Shown: positions 51,857 through 59,929, counted from the stretch's first letter. The stretch: 64,000 bases of DNA from Candidatus Avelusimicrobium vaccinum (GCA_902794895.1 CADBIY010000002.1:75660-139659), one strand, 5' to 3'. Notes: generated from the letters alone by a model not told the origin. Program-made: numbers and translations.

Positions 51857-53824
51857 CTACATTGTAAAACCAATTCGCCCTCCCGATCGATTTTGCTTTA
51901 ATTTTTGCTCAGTTTCCAGCATTTCTTTTAGCGCATAAAAATCATGCGCGTGGCCCAATATTTCTGCCTTATTTTTCACAAGGGCAAAGTCTCCGGGCGT
52001 TAGTTTATTTAGGCCAACCACATCTTTTTCGTCAATCATTACATGGAAGAAGAACATAAAGGCACATACCACTTGCTGAGGAGTCAAAAAATCATACTTA
52101 ATTTTAAAACTAAACCGCCGCAAACTGGCCGGGTCTAGCGTGTCCATGAGGTTGGTGGTGCAAATAAACGGATACGGGTGCGATTCCATCCAAGTCAACA
52201 TTTCGTTTACACCGGATATTTCCCATGAGTGAGAAGCCGTGGCACGGTCCCGCAAGAAACTATCGGCCTCATCAAAAATTAAGAGCGATTTATTCTCTTT
52301 GGCCTGCGCAAAGGCCTCGGCGATATTTTGTTCTGTTCCACCAACCCATTTGGACAGCAAATCTGATGCCCTACGGTGTAGCACATCTAAGCCCAATTCT
52401 TGCGCTAAATACCGTGCATAGGCCGATTTGCCCGTACCGCTGGCCCCATATAAGCAAAGTGAAAAATTAAGCCGCCCTAAACGTTTAATCTGCTGAGTAA
52501 GCAAATCTAAATTCATATCCGCATTGATAAGGGCAGTCTCAAATTCGGCAGCCTCTGTATTTTCCTCCGGTTTTTTGTAGCCACCGTTAAGGGCTTGCGT
52601 CATAAAAGACAAGTGCTCTTTTACGGTATTTAAATCTCCTTTAGCCATATGGGCCGCCTGCGCCGCACCGGCAATCATGGAAGGCGGCACTTCGTACTTT
52701 TTGGCAAGTTTTAATGTATCTTCCTTGCCGCACGAAATTTTGTTCTCTGTTAGATATTTATTCCAAATTTTTTGGCGCACCTCCATGGGCGGCTTATTAA
52801 AACACACCGCCAACGTAAAACGACGGATAAAAGCCGGGTCCATGCGGTGGATTTTATTGGTCGTCCAAATGACGGGAACTTCGTTATTTTCCAACAGGTT
52901 ATTTATTTCCATTTTGCTAGTACGGGTTTCTAGGCTGGAAAACATATCTTCGCCTTCGTCAAAGAGGACACACGCGTTTTTAACATTTTTAAGCAAAAAT
53001 TGGTTGCGGTAGAACTGTTGCAAGCGATAGTTTTTCTCGGCTTCCCCTTCATTACAAACACCCACGGGGTATAAGTCCAACTTGGCCGATTGCGCCAGCA
53101 CCTTGGCAAAACTGGTTTTTCCGGTACCGGGCACTCCATATAAGAGGATATTAAATCCCTTAGTGTGTTTGGCACGTTTCATAAGCCGCAATGCTAAATT
53201 TGCAGCCTCTACGTACGAAAAATCCTTTGCCGTAAATTCGTCGTTAGCGTCCAAAGGGGCACCGATAAGTGCTTTATAACGGGCTTCATCATCTTTATGT
53301 ATCGTATTGATAAATTCTCGTGCCCATCCGGTCAACTGGTACCCTGAATTGAAACGTAGATGGGATAAAATTCCTAATTTAATAAGAGGGGCACTTTCTT
53401 TTAAAACACTACACCCCGCCCCACAAGGCAACCCGGCAATGACTTCTAAAACTTCTTCTTTTTCTATCAAATCGTGCGAAAACCAACCTAATGTCCGGCG
53501 CAATAAATCATTATTGAGCACCGCCACTAAAAATTTAAGGATACGCACTTCTTCCGGTTTTAATTGGAATAATTTCTCCAAATAAACAACATTTTCCTCT
53601 TGAAAAGAATGTTTTTGTTTGAGGTATTGAGTACTCATTTTTGCCATGGCACACACAAGGGCTTCTTTTTTGACTTCTTTTACAGCTTTGTGCAAAAAAA
53701 GGCCACCCGGTTTCATGAGATTGATTCTACACAAATTTTCTTTGCATTCACGCCATTGTTCTAATACGGGCAATAATTCGTGCAAATAATAAACAGTTTG
53801 ATATTCTTGATAGGTGCATTTCAT
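51857..53824 (-). CDS. Double AAA+ ATPase with N-terminal winged-helix-like domain
   Basis: A 655-residue protein. Residues 1-180 are helical and end in a winged-helix-like segment (SAPLIKLGILSHLRFNSGYQ). The first AAA+ module has GVPGTGKTS (about residue 230) and VLFDEGEDM; the second has GASGTGKSA (about 470) and LLIFDEADSF. Sensor and arginine-finger segments read TTNKIHRMDPAFIRRF and TTNLMDTLDPASLRRF. The layout resembles a Cdc48-type unfoldase but without the Cdc48 N-domain. Whether it acts on proteins or nucleic acids cannot be read. AAGGAG precedes the ATG. It is preceded by dyad site 2. Confidence 0.85.
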   Translation of the reverse strand: MKCTYQEYQTVYYLHELLPVLEQWRECKENLCRINLMKPGGLFLHKAVKEVKKEALVCAMAKMSTQYLKQKHSFQEENVVYLEKLFQLKPEEVRILKFLVAVLNNDLLRRTLGWFSHDLIEKEEVLEVIAGLPCGAGCSVLKESAPLIKLGILSHLRFNSGYQLTGWAREFINTIHKDDEARYKALIGAPLDANDEFTAKDFSYVEAANLALRLMKRAKHTKGFNILLYGVPGTGKTSFAKVLAQSAKLDLYPVGVCNEGEAEKNYRLQQFYRNQFLLKNVKNACVLFDEGEDMFSSLETRTSKMEINNLLENNEVPVIWTTNKIHRMDPAFIRRFTLAVCFNKPPMEVRQKIWNKYLTENKISCGKEDTLKLAKKYEVPPSMIAGAAQAAHMAKGDLNTVKEHLSFMTQALNGGYKKPEENTEAAEFETALINADMNLDLLTQQIKRLGRLNFSLCLYGASGTGKSAYARYLAQELGLDVLHRRASDLLSKWVGGTEQNIAEAFAQAKENKSLLIFDEADSFLRDRATASHSWEISGVNEMLTWMESHPYPFICTTNLMDTLDPASLRRFSFKIKYDFLTPQQVVCAFMFFFHVMIDEKDVVGLNKLTPGDFALVKNKAEILGHAHDFYALKEMLETEQKLKQNRSGGRIGFTM

Positions 53825-53858
53825 AATTTTGTTCTCCTTTTATCGTTAGATTATGTAT

Positions 53859-53892
53859 AGTGTAGAAAAGGTATGCGACAGCACTATGTCGC
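53859..53892 (-). promoter_or_regulatory. Dyad site 2 with promoter of the AAA+ gene
   Basis: GCGACAGCACTATGTCGC (53875-53892) has GCGACA/TGTCGC arms. On the minus strand 10 nt separate it from TACACT (53864-53859), the presumed -10. The other side has no -10-like hexamer at this spacing. Confidence 0.68.
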
Positions 53893-53905
53893 ACCAAAGC
53901 CACAA

Positions 53906-53935
53906 AAAAGACCTAGTTAAAATGCTAGGTCTTTT
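53906..53935 (-). terminator. Terminator of the 53967-56035 operon
   Basis: AAAAGACCTAG pairs with CTAGGTCTTTT around an 8-nt loop. On the minus strand TTTTTT follows the stem. Confidence 0.85.
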
Positions 53936-53966
53936 GAGGAAAGTAGCGGTACAAATCAACAAAATG

Positions 53967-54752
53967 CTAATTTAATTGTTTATAATATTTCACCAGATTT
54001 TCCCATTTTTCAGCTTCTTCAGCTGACGATTCCATCCGTCTCTTAGCCATTTCCTCAAATTTTTCTTTATTAACCAAATCCCCTAGTAAGGTAGCGGCAT
54101 ACTCTAATTTTTCTATATCTTTGATTGTCCCCTCAAACACAAATCCTTCCTTTCCCCTACTTGTACGATATTGCGTAAGATCAATGATATAGCGGTACGG
54201 AGCAAACATAAAATCAGAACGATGAGTTGTGTTTTTATCATGCCAATGTTTCAAGTTATATCTTGGCCCTCTATACAAACTAATGTTAGAAGGCCGTTGA
54301 TTCAAATTATTTTTAAATTCTATTTTCCCTTCTAACTCTTTTACTAATTCTTTATCAGTGTCTCTATATGTTTTATTACTGATTTTTAGTGCGGGCAATA
54401 TGCCTTTATTTAAAATATTGATTGGCCCATAAATATATTTCCATTTACCTTGAAATTGATATTTGATTCCACGGACTAAAACACCGCCATATATTTTATC
54501 TCCATTACCAAAAGTAATATCCATACCCGATTGATGAAAACATAATTTTCCATTTTCGCGTTGTTTATCTTTTTTGTAAATAAATTTATCTTGGTGTTGT
54601 GCGTTATCATCACAATAAAATTCCAACTCGGTAAAATAAAATTCTTTAGCTCTAGCCTTCAAATAGCAATTAAAAAACAAATACTTCGCTAAATCTGTAA
54701 ACCTCTCTGCCGGAGATAACGTTAAATTAATTTTGTTATATAAATCTATCAT
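53967..54752 (-). CDS. Unknown protein, possibly related to 3-methyladenine glycosylases
   Basis: A 261-residue, Lys/Tyr-rich soluble protein of low GC. The middle has FTELEFYCDDNAQHQDKFIY, then CFHQSGMDITFGNGDKIYGG and VLVRGI. This order (an E-x-Y with following His, a short Y/F-rich block, then LVRGI) recalls the alkyladenine DNA glycosylase family pattern, but the match is weak and is offered only as a lead. The ATG overlaps the end of the deiminase-like gene by 17 nt. It is the last gene of the operon under the left arm of dyad site 3. Confidence 0.5.
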   Translation of the reverse strand: MIDLYNKINLTLSPAERFTDLAKYLFFNCYLKARAKEFYFTELEFYCDDNAQHQDKFIYKKDKQRENGKLCFHQSGMDITFGNGDKIYGGVLVRGIKYQFQGKWKYIYGPINILNKGILPALKISNKTYRDTDKELVKELEGKIEFKNNLNQRPSNISLYRGPRYNLKHWHDKNTTHRSDFMFAPYRYIIDLTQYRTSRGKEGFVFEGTIKDIEKLEYAATLLGDLVNKEKFEEMAKRRMESSAEEAEKWENLVKYYKQLN

Positions 54753-55608
54753 ATTCCCTCGTCAAACAATGTACGGCACCGCCATAAGGCGCTATTTTAC
54801 TACAATCTACCTGCACCAGCGGTTTATTGGTATACTCTTTCATTATACTAATAACTTTGTCATCCTCGGGTAAATCAAACTGGGGCACAAAAACCGCACG
54901 GGAAGTCTCCAAAAAATTTACATAAAGTCCGTTAGCACTTAGCCAATTCTCCTCATCTAACTTGCATAAGAGAGGCACCCTATCCCAATTTTCTCGTTGA
55001 GCATAGCCGCGTAGCAAGGATGTTGCTCTATCGTTAAGCAAAGATCCGGTTGTAAGGCCGCCATATAACTCTACCGTTCCTTCCATCAAAAAACCGCCCA
55101 AAAACTGTATATATCCGTCTATATGACCAATTTTATCGCCTTTTTGCTGCGGTAGCCATACTATTTCCTGCACACCGAGCGCACGCTTTAATTCTTGCTC
55201 CACATGTTCCTTTTGCTCGGGGTTTGATTTACGGAAAATTGTTTGTTTTTCCAAGCAAAATGCCTGTTTTTTGTCAGGGGACAGCACGATATTACCCCCG
55301 TCTATACGCACGTCACATAGTTTAGCATGAGGAAAAGCGCTCCGTACCAGCATACGGATAGCATCCGTAAATTTAGGCGTGTAATTAGCATAGCGCGGAT
55401 CAAAAAATTGCTGATATAACTCTCCGGTTTGCACGTTTTGCACGGGCAGAAAGTCGCGTACCCAAATATCGGGTAGTTCCAATGAACGCACTTCGTGATA
55501 TTCTCTCAACTGCGACACAAAATGCTCATAAAATTTCGTGTGTCCGGGGTATGTCTGCTCCGTGTACCAAGTGGGTTTAGCCACACAAATCACTTCATTT
55601 TTCGTCAT
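54736..55608 (-). CDS. Agmatine/peptidyl-arginine deiminase-like protein
   Basis: A 290-residue cytoplasmic protein of the guanidino-group modifying superfamily. Its sequence carries the family series: LPDIWVRDFLPVQN (residues about 44-57, the Trp-x-Arg-Asp motif), RIDGGNIVLSPD near 102, KIGHIDGYIQFLGG near 158 (His-x-Asp catalytic pair), LYVNFLETSRAVFVPQFDLP near 227, and PYGGAVHCLTREY at the end (catalytic Cys). Secreted peptidyl-arginine deiminases carry a signal peptide, which is absent here. Substrate (arginine, agmatine or a protein) unknown. GGAGG precedes the ATG, which overlaps the upstream gene by 14 nt. Confidence 0.82.
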   Translation of the reverse strand: MTKNEVICVAKPTWYTEQTYPGHTKFYEHFVSQLREYHEVRSLELPDIWVRDFLPVQNVQTGELYQQFFDPRYANYTPKFTDAIRMLVRSAFPHAKLCDVRIDGGNIVLSPDKKQAFCLEKQTIFRKSNPEQKEHVEQELKRALGVQEIVWLPQQKGDKIGHIDGYIQFLGGFLMEGTVELYGGLTTGSLLNDRATSLLRGYAQRENWDRVPLLCKLDEENWLSANGLYVNFLETSRAVFVPQFDLPEDDKVISIMKEYTNKPLVQVDCSKIAPYGGAVHCLTREYDRFI

Positions 55609-56035
55609 GTATCCACCTCCAAAACACTTCTTTTTTATGCTCGGCTGGGATTATGCTGTGATGATTGGGCCAGTAATACTCCATATCAATTACGGCCACC
55701 GCATCTATTACGCTACGCGGCATGAGGTATCCACTCCCCATTACCCGTACCAGTAAATCCAAATCAACAAGCTCTTGCCACGCTTCCTCATGTTTCAAAT
55801 ATAGCGTTGGCACATTGAGATCCTTTTCCAGCTGCGAAATGAACAACGGTTGTGGCTTTAACTGGTATACATAGTAATAACTAAACACCAGTTTGGCTAC
55901 ATTGGACAGGGGCGGCAAAAAACTGTCCAGTTCCGCAAGCGCTTTTTTTACCTCCGGTTGTTCCAGCGCCGCAAGACCGTCTTGTTCCACGCCGTCCAAA
56001 ATAGCGTCGAAATACTTAAACAGACTAAACGTCAT
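55595..56035 (-). CDS. Small protein resembling the winged-helix part of the AAA+ protein
   Basis: A 146-residue protein with no clear family. Residues 60-140 read like a winged-helix unit: FISQLEKDLNVPTLYLKHEE, then WQELVDLDLLVRVMGSGYLM. The arrangement resembles the end of the N-terminal domain in the AAA+ protein at 51857, which suggests a shared module or an adaptor; this is inference. The start at 56035 is preferred because GGAG lies before it in a 27-nt leader. An ATG at 56062 has no Shine-Dalgarno and lies 6 nt after the -10 of dyad site 3, so a leaderless start is possible. It heads the operon. Confidence 0.6.
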   Translation of the reverse strand: MTFSLFKYFDAILDGVEQDGLAALEQPEVKKALAELDSFLPPLSNVAKLVFSYYYVYQLKPQPLFISQLEKDLNVPTLYLKHEEAWQELVDLDLLVRVMGSGYLMPRSVIDAVAVIDMEYYWPNHHSIIPAEHKKEVFWRWIHDEK

Positions 56036-56068
56036 AATGAACTCCATTTCCTTATTTGTCATAGGACT

Positions 56069-56118
56069 AGGATAACAAACTCTTGCGACAACACCTTGTC
56101 GCCCCTATGTGCTATACT
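56069..56118. promoter_or_regulatory. Dyad site 3 with two divergent promoters
   Basis: GCGACAACACCTTGTCGC (56085-56102). To the right 10 nt separate it from TATACT (56113-56118), which also carries a TGC extension, for the WYL regulator operon. To the left 10 nt separate it from TATCCT (56074-56069, minus strand) for the deiminase-like operon. One dyad between two divergent operons is a classic autoregulatory layout. Confidence 0.8.
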
Positions 56119-56135
56119 TTTTGTAAGAGGGAACT

Positions 56136-57056
56136 ATGCAAAAAGAAATGCAAAACAAACTAACACGCCTTTTGTATGAATTGAACGCCCTGGATAAGGG
56201 GGCTATCCGCCTAAAAGATATGGCAGAAGAAGTGGGGGTTGCCGTACGCACCCTCCAACGCGACATGAACGAAATTGAGGATGCCAACTTCCCGCTGTGG
56301 AACCCCGAGCCGGGAGTGTATGCGTTTATAGAAGGGTTTTCCTTGGAGCGCATGCAGTTATCCAGCGCGGAGGCGTCTATCTTGGTGGTGATGAGTGATA
56401 TTGCCTCATCCTTGGGTGGCAATTTTGGGCAGTCGTTTGAAGCGCTTAAATTACGTCTGACCGAAGGCACACAAAACAATCCATTTTTTATTAAAATGAC
56501 GCCAGGTGAGCAATACAAGCAAACACCCATTACACGCACGTTGGAAGATTCTATCCGTGCACGCGAGTGGGTGACCGTATGCTACAAAGGCGGCAAACAA
56601 GCATGCTATGCGGTACGGCCTTTGAAACTGTTGTGGAGTGAGGGTTTTTGGTATTTACTTTCGCTGACGGATGATGACAAACTGTTAAAATTCCGCCTGG
56701 AAAAGATTTCCTCCGCCAAAGAAATGGGCAAGTTTTTTAAGTACGACAAAAATATAGACAAAACTCTCAAAGAAAGCACGAACGTATGGTTTGAAAAAGA
56801 ACGCCCTTTGGCGGTGCAGTTGGAAGTATCGGCCGAGTGCGCGCATTTCTTTAAGCAAAAAAACTATTTTCCGCTACAAAAGTTGGAAAAAGAACTCAAA
56901 GACGGGCGCATTGTTATCTCGTGCAAAGCCGCCAAAGAAGAAGAAATTTTGCCCACCATTTTGCATTGGCTACCACATATTAAGGTACTTTCCCCCGCCA
57001 CTTTACACACGCGTGTAAAAGACGTATTAAACGACTATTTAAGGAGCGTAAAATGA
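56136..57056 (+). CDS. WYL-domain transcriptional regulator
   Basis: A 306-residue regulator. The N-terminal helix-turn-helix is at about residues 18-45 (IRLKDMAEEVGVAVRTLQRD). The WYL domain follows from about residue 130 (REWVTVCYKGGKQACYAVRP, LKLLWSEGFWYLLSLTDDDK, FRLEKISSAKEM), with the conserved W-Y-L read as WYLLSL. A C-terminal extension follows. WYL regulators sense single-stranded DNA or nucleotides in known cases and often govern DNA-damage or defence genes. It lies directly beside dyad site 3, so autoregulation is likely. GAGGGAAC is the ribosome-binding site. The next gene overlaps its stop. Confidence 0.88.
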   Translation: MQKEMQNKLTRLLYELNALDKGAIRLKDMAEEVGVAVRTLQRDMNEIEDANFPLWNPEPGVYAFIEGFSLERMQLSSAEASILVVMSDIASSLGGNFGQSFEALKLRLTEGTQNNPFFIKMTPGEQYKQTPITRTLEDSIRAREWVTVCYKGGKQACYAVRPLKLLWSEGFWYLLSLTDDDKLLKFRLEKISSAKEMGKFFKYDKNIDKTLKESTNVWFEKERPLAVQLEVSAECAHFFKQKNYFPLQKLEKELKDGRIVISCKAAKEEEILPTILHWLPHIKVLSPATLHTRVKDVLNDYLRSVK

Positions 57057-58093
57057 AAGAAAAGATAAGCAAGAATTTGAAAAAACTGTGCACTCAAATA
57101 AATAGAAATCCTTTATGGCATTTATGTCGTTCTAATACAGAAAATGCAATTTCAAATTTTTGGGCATACTTAATAGAACTGACAGGGAGTGCTGAAATTA
57201 TATTAGGACCCAAATATAATAAAAAGATATCTAAGGTGATTAGAGAACATGATCACATGGACATACAAATTTATTTTAATGGAGAGGGAACCCCTGAAAT
57301 TATAATAGAAAACAAGGTCAAATCTCTTGCAAGTAAAAAACAAATTGAAGATTATCAGAAGAAATATCGCCTTAGCAAATTTTTCCTCATTACTCCTAAT
57401 GGAGAAAAGGAGTTTAAACAACCTAACACTACTTGGCTTTCATATCAAAAAATACGCAATAACATCCAAAAATATAAACTGAAACACAAACTGACTGGTG
57501 AAGTGTATGATAATTTTTTAAATTTATTGTTGCAAATTAAAGAAATTGCATCTTTGTCTTCTGAATGTTGTGACTACTGCTTATTATGGGGAGAAAATCA
57601 ACAACCTGATAGAGATGAGTTTATCAAAATGTTAACAGAAGAAAAAGTATATGCTTTAATTACTAAAACATTAGTTCAAAAATATATCAAAAAATTTGAG
57701 CTTAAGCTGCCCAATGCTCCTTTTATTGAAATAGGATTCTCGCGCGGAACTCCACTATTTTCATGGAAATGGGAATATGACAAAAATAATCTATGTGGAA
57801 TACAAGTTCAAAATCGACAATTACGTTATTTTATCGAAAGTAAAAACAAAAAGGAATCTCCAAATGAAAAAATATTAATAAAATGGTTAAAAGAATGTGG
57901 TTATAAAGATGGAATTAAAGATTCTAAGTTACATAAAACAAATAGGAAATTTAATACTTTTTCAGGATTTTTTATCTATAAATATTACACTATTTTGAAA
58001 GAAGAAAAGTTAGATAAAAAATTAAATAACCTCATTAGAAATGTAGAAAGAATTAAACAGATCAAAAGTCCATTCTGTGAAAAAGGAGTGTAA
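57053..58093 (+). CDS. PD-(D/E)XK nuclease-like protein
   Basis: A 346-residue, AT-rich, Lys/Asn-rich protein. The N-terminal half carries a PD-(D/E)XK core: an Asp in HMDIQIYFN, the E-x-K in IIIENKVKSLASKKQ, then QIEDYQKKY (the Gln-x3-Tyr motif after the core), at about residues 65-105. This matches the PDDEXK_4 type found in mobile elements and defence loci. The C-terminal half shows no family. The ATG overlaps the stop of the WYL gene (ATGA), so the two are co-translated. Composition points to a separate origin from the regulator gene. Confidence 0.75.
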   Translation: MKEKISKNLKKLCTQINRNPLWHLCRSNTENAISNFWAYLIELTGSAEIILGPKYNKKISKVIREHDHMDIQIYFNGEGTPEIIIENKVKSLASKKQIEDYQKKYRLSKFFLITPNGEKEFKQPNTTWLSYQKIRNNIQKYKLKHKLTGEVYDNFLNLLLQIKEIASLSSECCDYCLLWGENQQPDRDEFIKMLTEEKVYALITKTLVQKYIKKFELKLPNAPFIEIGFSRGTPLFSWKWEYDKNNLCGIQVQNRQLRYFIESKNKKESPNEKILIKWLKECGYKDGIKDSKLHKTNRKFNTFSGFFIYKYYTILKEEKLDKKLNNLIRNVERIKQIKSPFCEKGV

Positions 58094-58094
58094 A

Positions 58095-58292
58095 ATGAAG
58101 AAAATTTACTTAATTTTGGCTTTACTGGTGGCCGCCGGAGTGGGATATGGTGCGGCGCAAATACAAATCAAAATGGAACAAGTTAAAACGATTACCCAAT
58201 ATGCCGGAGCCCCCATTTCCCGCTATGATTTAGGCGATACGGAGTGCTTTGTGGAATCCACCAGCCACAGCATGTTTTGTTTGAGGAAATAA
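58095..58292 (+). CDS. Small single-pass membrane protein
   Basis: A 65-residue protein. Residues 2-22 are a membrane helix or uncleaved signal (KKIYLILALLVAAGVGYGAA), followed by about 40 polar residues with two cysteines (DTECFVESTSHSMFCLRK). The GGAG site is excellent and the gene lies between two nuclease-like genes, 2 nt after the first. Its N-terminus points inward, leaving the polar part outside. It could be a membrane anchor or effector of the cassette. No family recognised. Confidence 0.65.
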   Translation: MKKIYLILALLVAAGVGYGAAQIQIKMEQVKTITQYAGAPISRYDLGDTECFVESTSHSMFCLRK

Positions 58293-58344
58293 GGTATTGA
58301 CGCACATAATTAAAAGGCCAGAAAGAAGAAAGGGAGACAATGAA

Positions 58345-59580
58345 ATGAACAAAGCTATTATTCTAACAAGAATGTATGCAGGTGAATATCTTAAAAATAA
58401 TATTGGTCATGAAATTATTAACCTATTTAGAGACGATAAAGGGAAAAATTACATTTATATAAATGAAGACGGGAAAATTACGCCCCAATTTAACGACAAT
58501 GTGCATGCGATTTTTCTTGTTAGTTGGGTTGAAAAGGGCGTAATGGAAATCCTCGCCAAAGCAGAAGATTTAGAACAAGTCTTATATAAAACTAACAATA
58601 TTGACGAGGAAAGTAGTCGACAAATTAAATTTATAGAAAGCCATGATATTAAATACGGTGGTGTTCTTTTGCACAAGGTATATGGAGAAAAAAAGGCTGA
58701 AAAAATATGTATCACATTCAAAACCAATAAATTAAGAAAAGTCAAAGAACCCTTATACTTAATACAAGATAAAACAAAATTAGACATGTATAAAAAACAA
58801 AAATATATTTTCTTGCCCGAGCCCCATTTTTCATCCCAAAGTTTGAAAATTTATTATTCGGAAAAAGAGCTACCGAAAGATTATAAAATTTTAAAAGAAA
58901 CTTTAGAAAACAATACATTATGGCAAGGCAACAATACTACAAAACAGTTAGATATAAATAATGGAAATTTAATGCGACAATCTCATAACTTCCTTTCAAT
59001 AATAAAAAAAGAAGATGACGAACTTGTTTTTTCCAATATAATGGCATATCTTTTTGAACAAAATAAAATTCTATTTATGGAATTTGCAAAAAAAGTTCTC
59101 AATATTAAATTCAGCAATAAATTTACTGTATATAGAGAAAAAGACAACATTGACTTATGGATAGAAGATGATAGCTCCATTATAATTATTGAAAATAAAA
59201 TTAAGTCAAAAATTAACGGAGCGAAATACGATATTTATAATAAAAAAAATCAAAGTCAACTAAGCAAATATTATAAAAATGCACAAAAAGAAGCCAATGA
59301 AAATGGCAAGAAATTGCATTGTTTTATCTTTTCGCCTAATTATAATCTCATTAATTTAGAAGATTACGAATCTGGAAAGCATTATTCCCTTATCAAATAT
59401 AGCCAAATACATAATTTTTATTTTAGTAATGCTGGCAGAATGTTGCATACCAATTATGCACGTGAATTTATAGAGGCTTTAGAATTACATTCAAAAACTT
59501 CAGCAGAGTACAATTTTGAAATTATGAGAAATAGATTAATTTCAAAAATTAGAGGGATATTAGATAATTCTCATTTATAA
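58345..59580 (+). CDS. Second PD-(D/E)XK nuclease-like protein
   Basis: A 411-residue, very AT-rich protein. The C-terminal part has the nuclease core: Asp in NIDLWIEDDSS, E-x-K in IIIIENKIKSKING and NQSQLSKYYKNAQ (near residues 275-320), matching the PDDEXK_4 pattern of the 57053 gene. The N-terminal 250 residues are of unknown function (GHEIINLFRDDKGKNYIYIN, IFLVSWVEKGVMEILA). The start at 58345 follows AGGGAG with 8 nt spacing; a TTG at 58297 would add 16 basic residues. It ends the WYL operon at a strong terminator. Confidence 0.72.
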   Translation: MNKAIILTRMYAGEYLKNNIGHEIINLFRDDKGKNYIYINEDGKITPQFNDNVHAIFLVSWVEKGVMEILAKAEDLEQVLYKTNNIDEESSRQIKFIESHDIKYGGVLLHKVYGEKKAEKICITFKTNKLRKVKEPLYLIQDKTKLDMYKKQKYIFLPEPHFSSQSLKIYYSEKELPKDYKILKETLENNTLWQGNNTTKQLDINNGNLMRQSHNFLSIIKKEDDELVFSNIMAYLFEQNKILFMEFAKKVLNIKFSNKFTVYREKDNIDLWIEDDSSIIIIENKIKSKINGAKYDIYNKKNQSQLSKYYKNAQKEANENGKKLHCFIFSPNYNLINLEDYESGKHYSLIKYSQIHNFYFSNAGRMLHTNYAREFIEALELHSKTSAEYNFEIMRNRLISKIRGILDNSHL

Positions 59581-59588
59581 TTTTGCAA

Positions 59589-59615
59589 CTCCCCCGGTAA
59601 TGCCGGGGGATTTTT
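59589..59615. terminator. Terminator between the nuclease operon and the micropeptides
   Basis: CTCCCCCGG pairs with CCGGGGGA around TAATG, then ATTTTT. It serves both converging units. Confidence 0.85.
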
Positions 59616-59625
59616 AAATTCTTTT

Positions 59626-59703
59626 CTAAAAATCTATTTGGGCTATAGCCATTAGAAAAATAAACATGGCCACACCTAATACAATAACACCTAAAACGCT
59701 CAT
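59626..59703 (-). CDS. Tiny membrane peptide C (25 aa)
   Basis: Minus-strand reading frame of 25 codons, MSVLGVIVLGVAMFIFLMAI then AQIDF and TAG. It is a single membrane helix with a short polar end. A near-perfect ribosome-binding site AAGGAG lies 5 nt before the ATG, the strongest reason to accept so short a gene. It is the last of three tandem micropeptides leading from dyad site 4. Confidence 0.6.
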   Translation of the reverse strand: MSVLGVIVLGVAMFIFLMAIAQIDF

Positions 59704-59731
59704 AACTACTCCTTTCCGTATATTCCTAGCG

Positions 59732-59797
59732 TTACCGGGTGGCTGAGTCCAACCAAAACCCAATAATGCCCACAATAATCATTAGCAAAATTTCCAT
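59732..59797 (-). CDS. Tiny membrane peptide B (21 aa)
   Basis: Minus-strand reading frame of 21 codons, beginning MEILLMIIVGIIGFWLDSAT. It is a single membrane helix followed by a short charged tail. AGGGGGAG lies 3 nt before the ATG, a tight but usable spacing. The opening MEI...IVGII resembles peptide A, which suggests duplication. Confidence 0.55.
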   Translation of the reverse strand: MEILLMIIVGIIGFWLDSATR

Positions 59798-59815
59798 ATA
59801 CTCCCCCTCACACAA

Positions 59816-59902
59816 TTATTCTATACGGCTTAACTTGTCAATTATAAATCCCAAAATAAATCCAAATACAAGGACTACAAGCACTATGCCTACAATTTCC
59901 AT
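59816..59902 (-). CDS. Tiny membrane peptide A (28 aa)
   Basis: Minus-strand reading frame of 28 codons, beginning MEIVGIVLVVLVFGFILGFI and ending in a basic-acidic tail (DKLSRIE). It is one membrane helix with the positive charges after it. AGGAGAAAAT precedes the ATG. It is the first gene after dyad site 4, about 28 nt downstream of its TATCCT -10. Single-helix peptides of this size occur as type I toxins or as small regulators of membrane complexes. Neither is shown here. Confidence 0.6.
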   Translation of the reverse strand: MEIVGIVLVVLVFGFILGFIIDKLSRIE

Positions 59903-59929
59903 ATTTTCTCCTAAATACTTCTTGTATTT

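Noticed and set aside
56035-56062. Start of the 146-residue gene at the upstream ATG (56062)
   Set aside because: It has no Shine-Dalgarno while the inner ATG has GGAG; a leaderless start remains possible but was not preferred.
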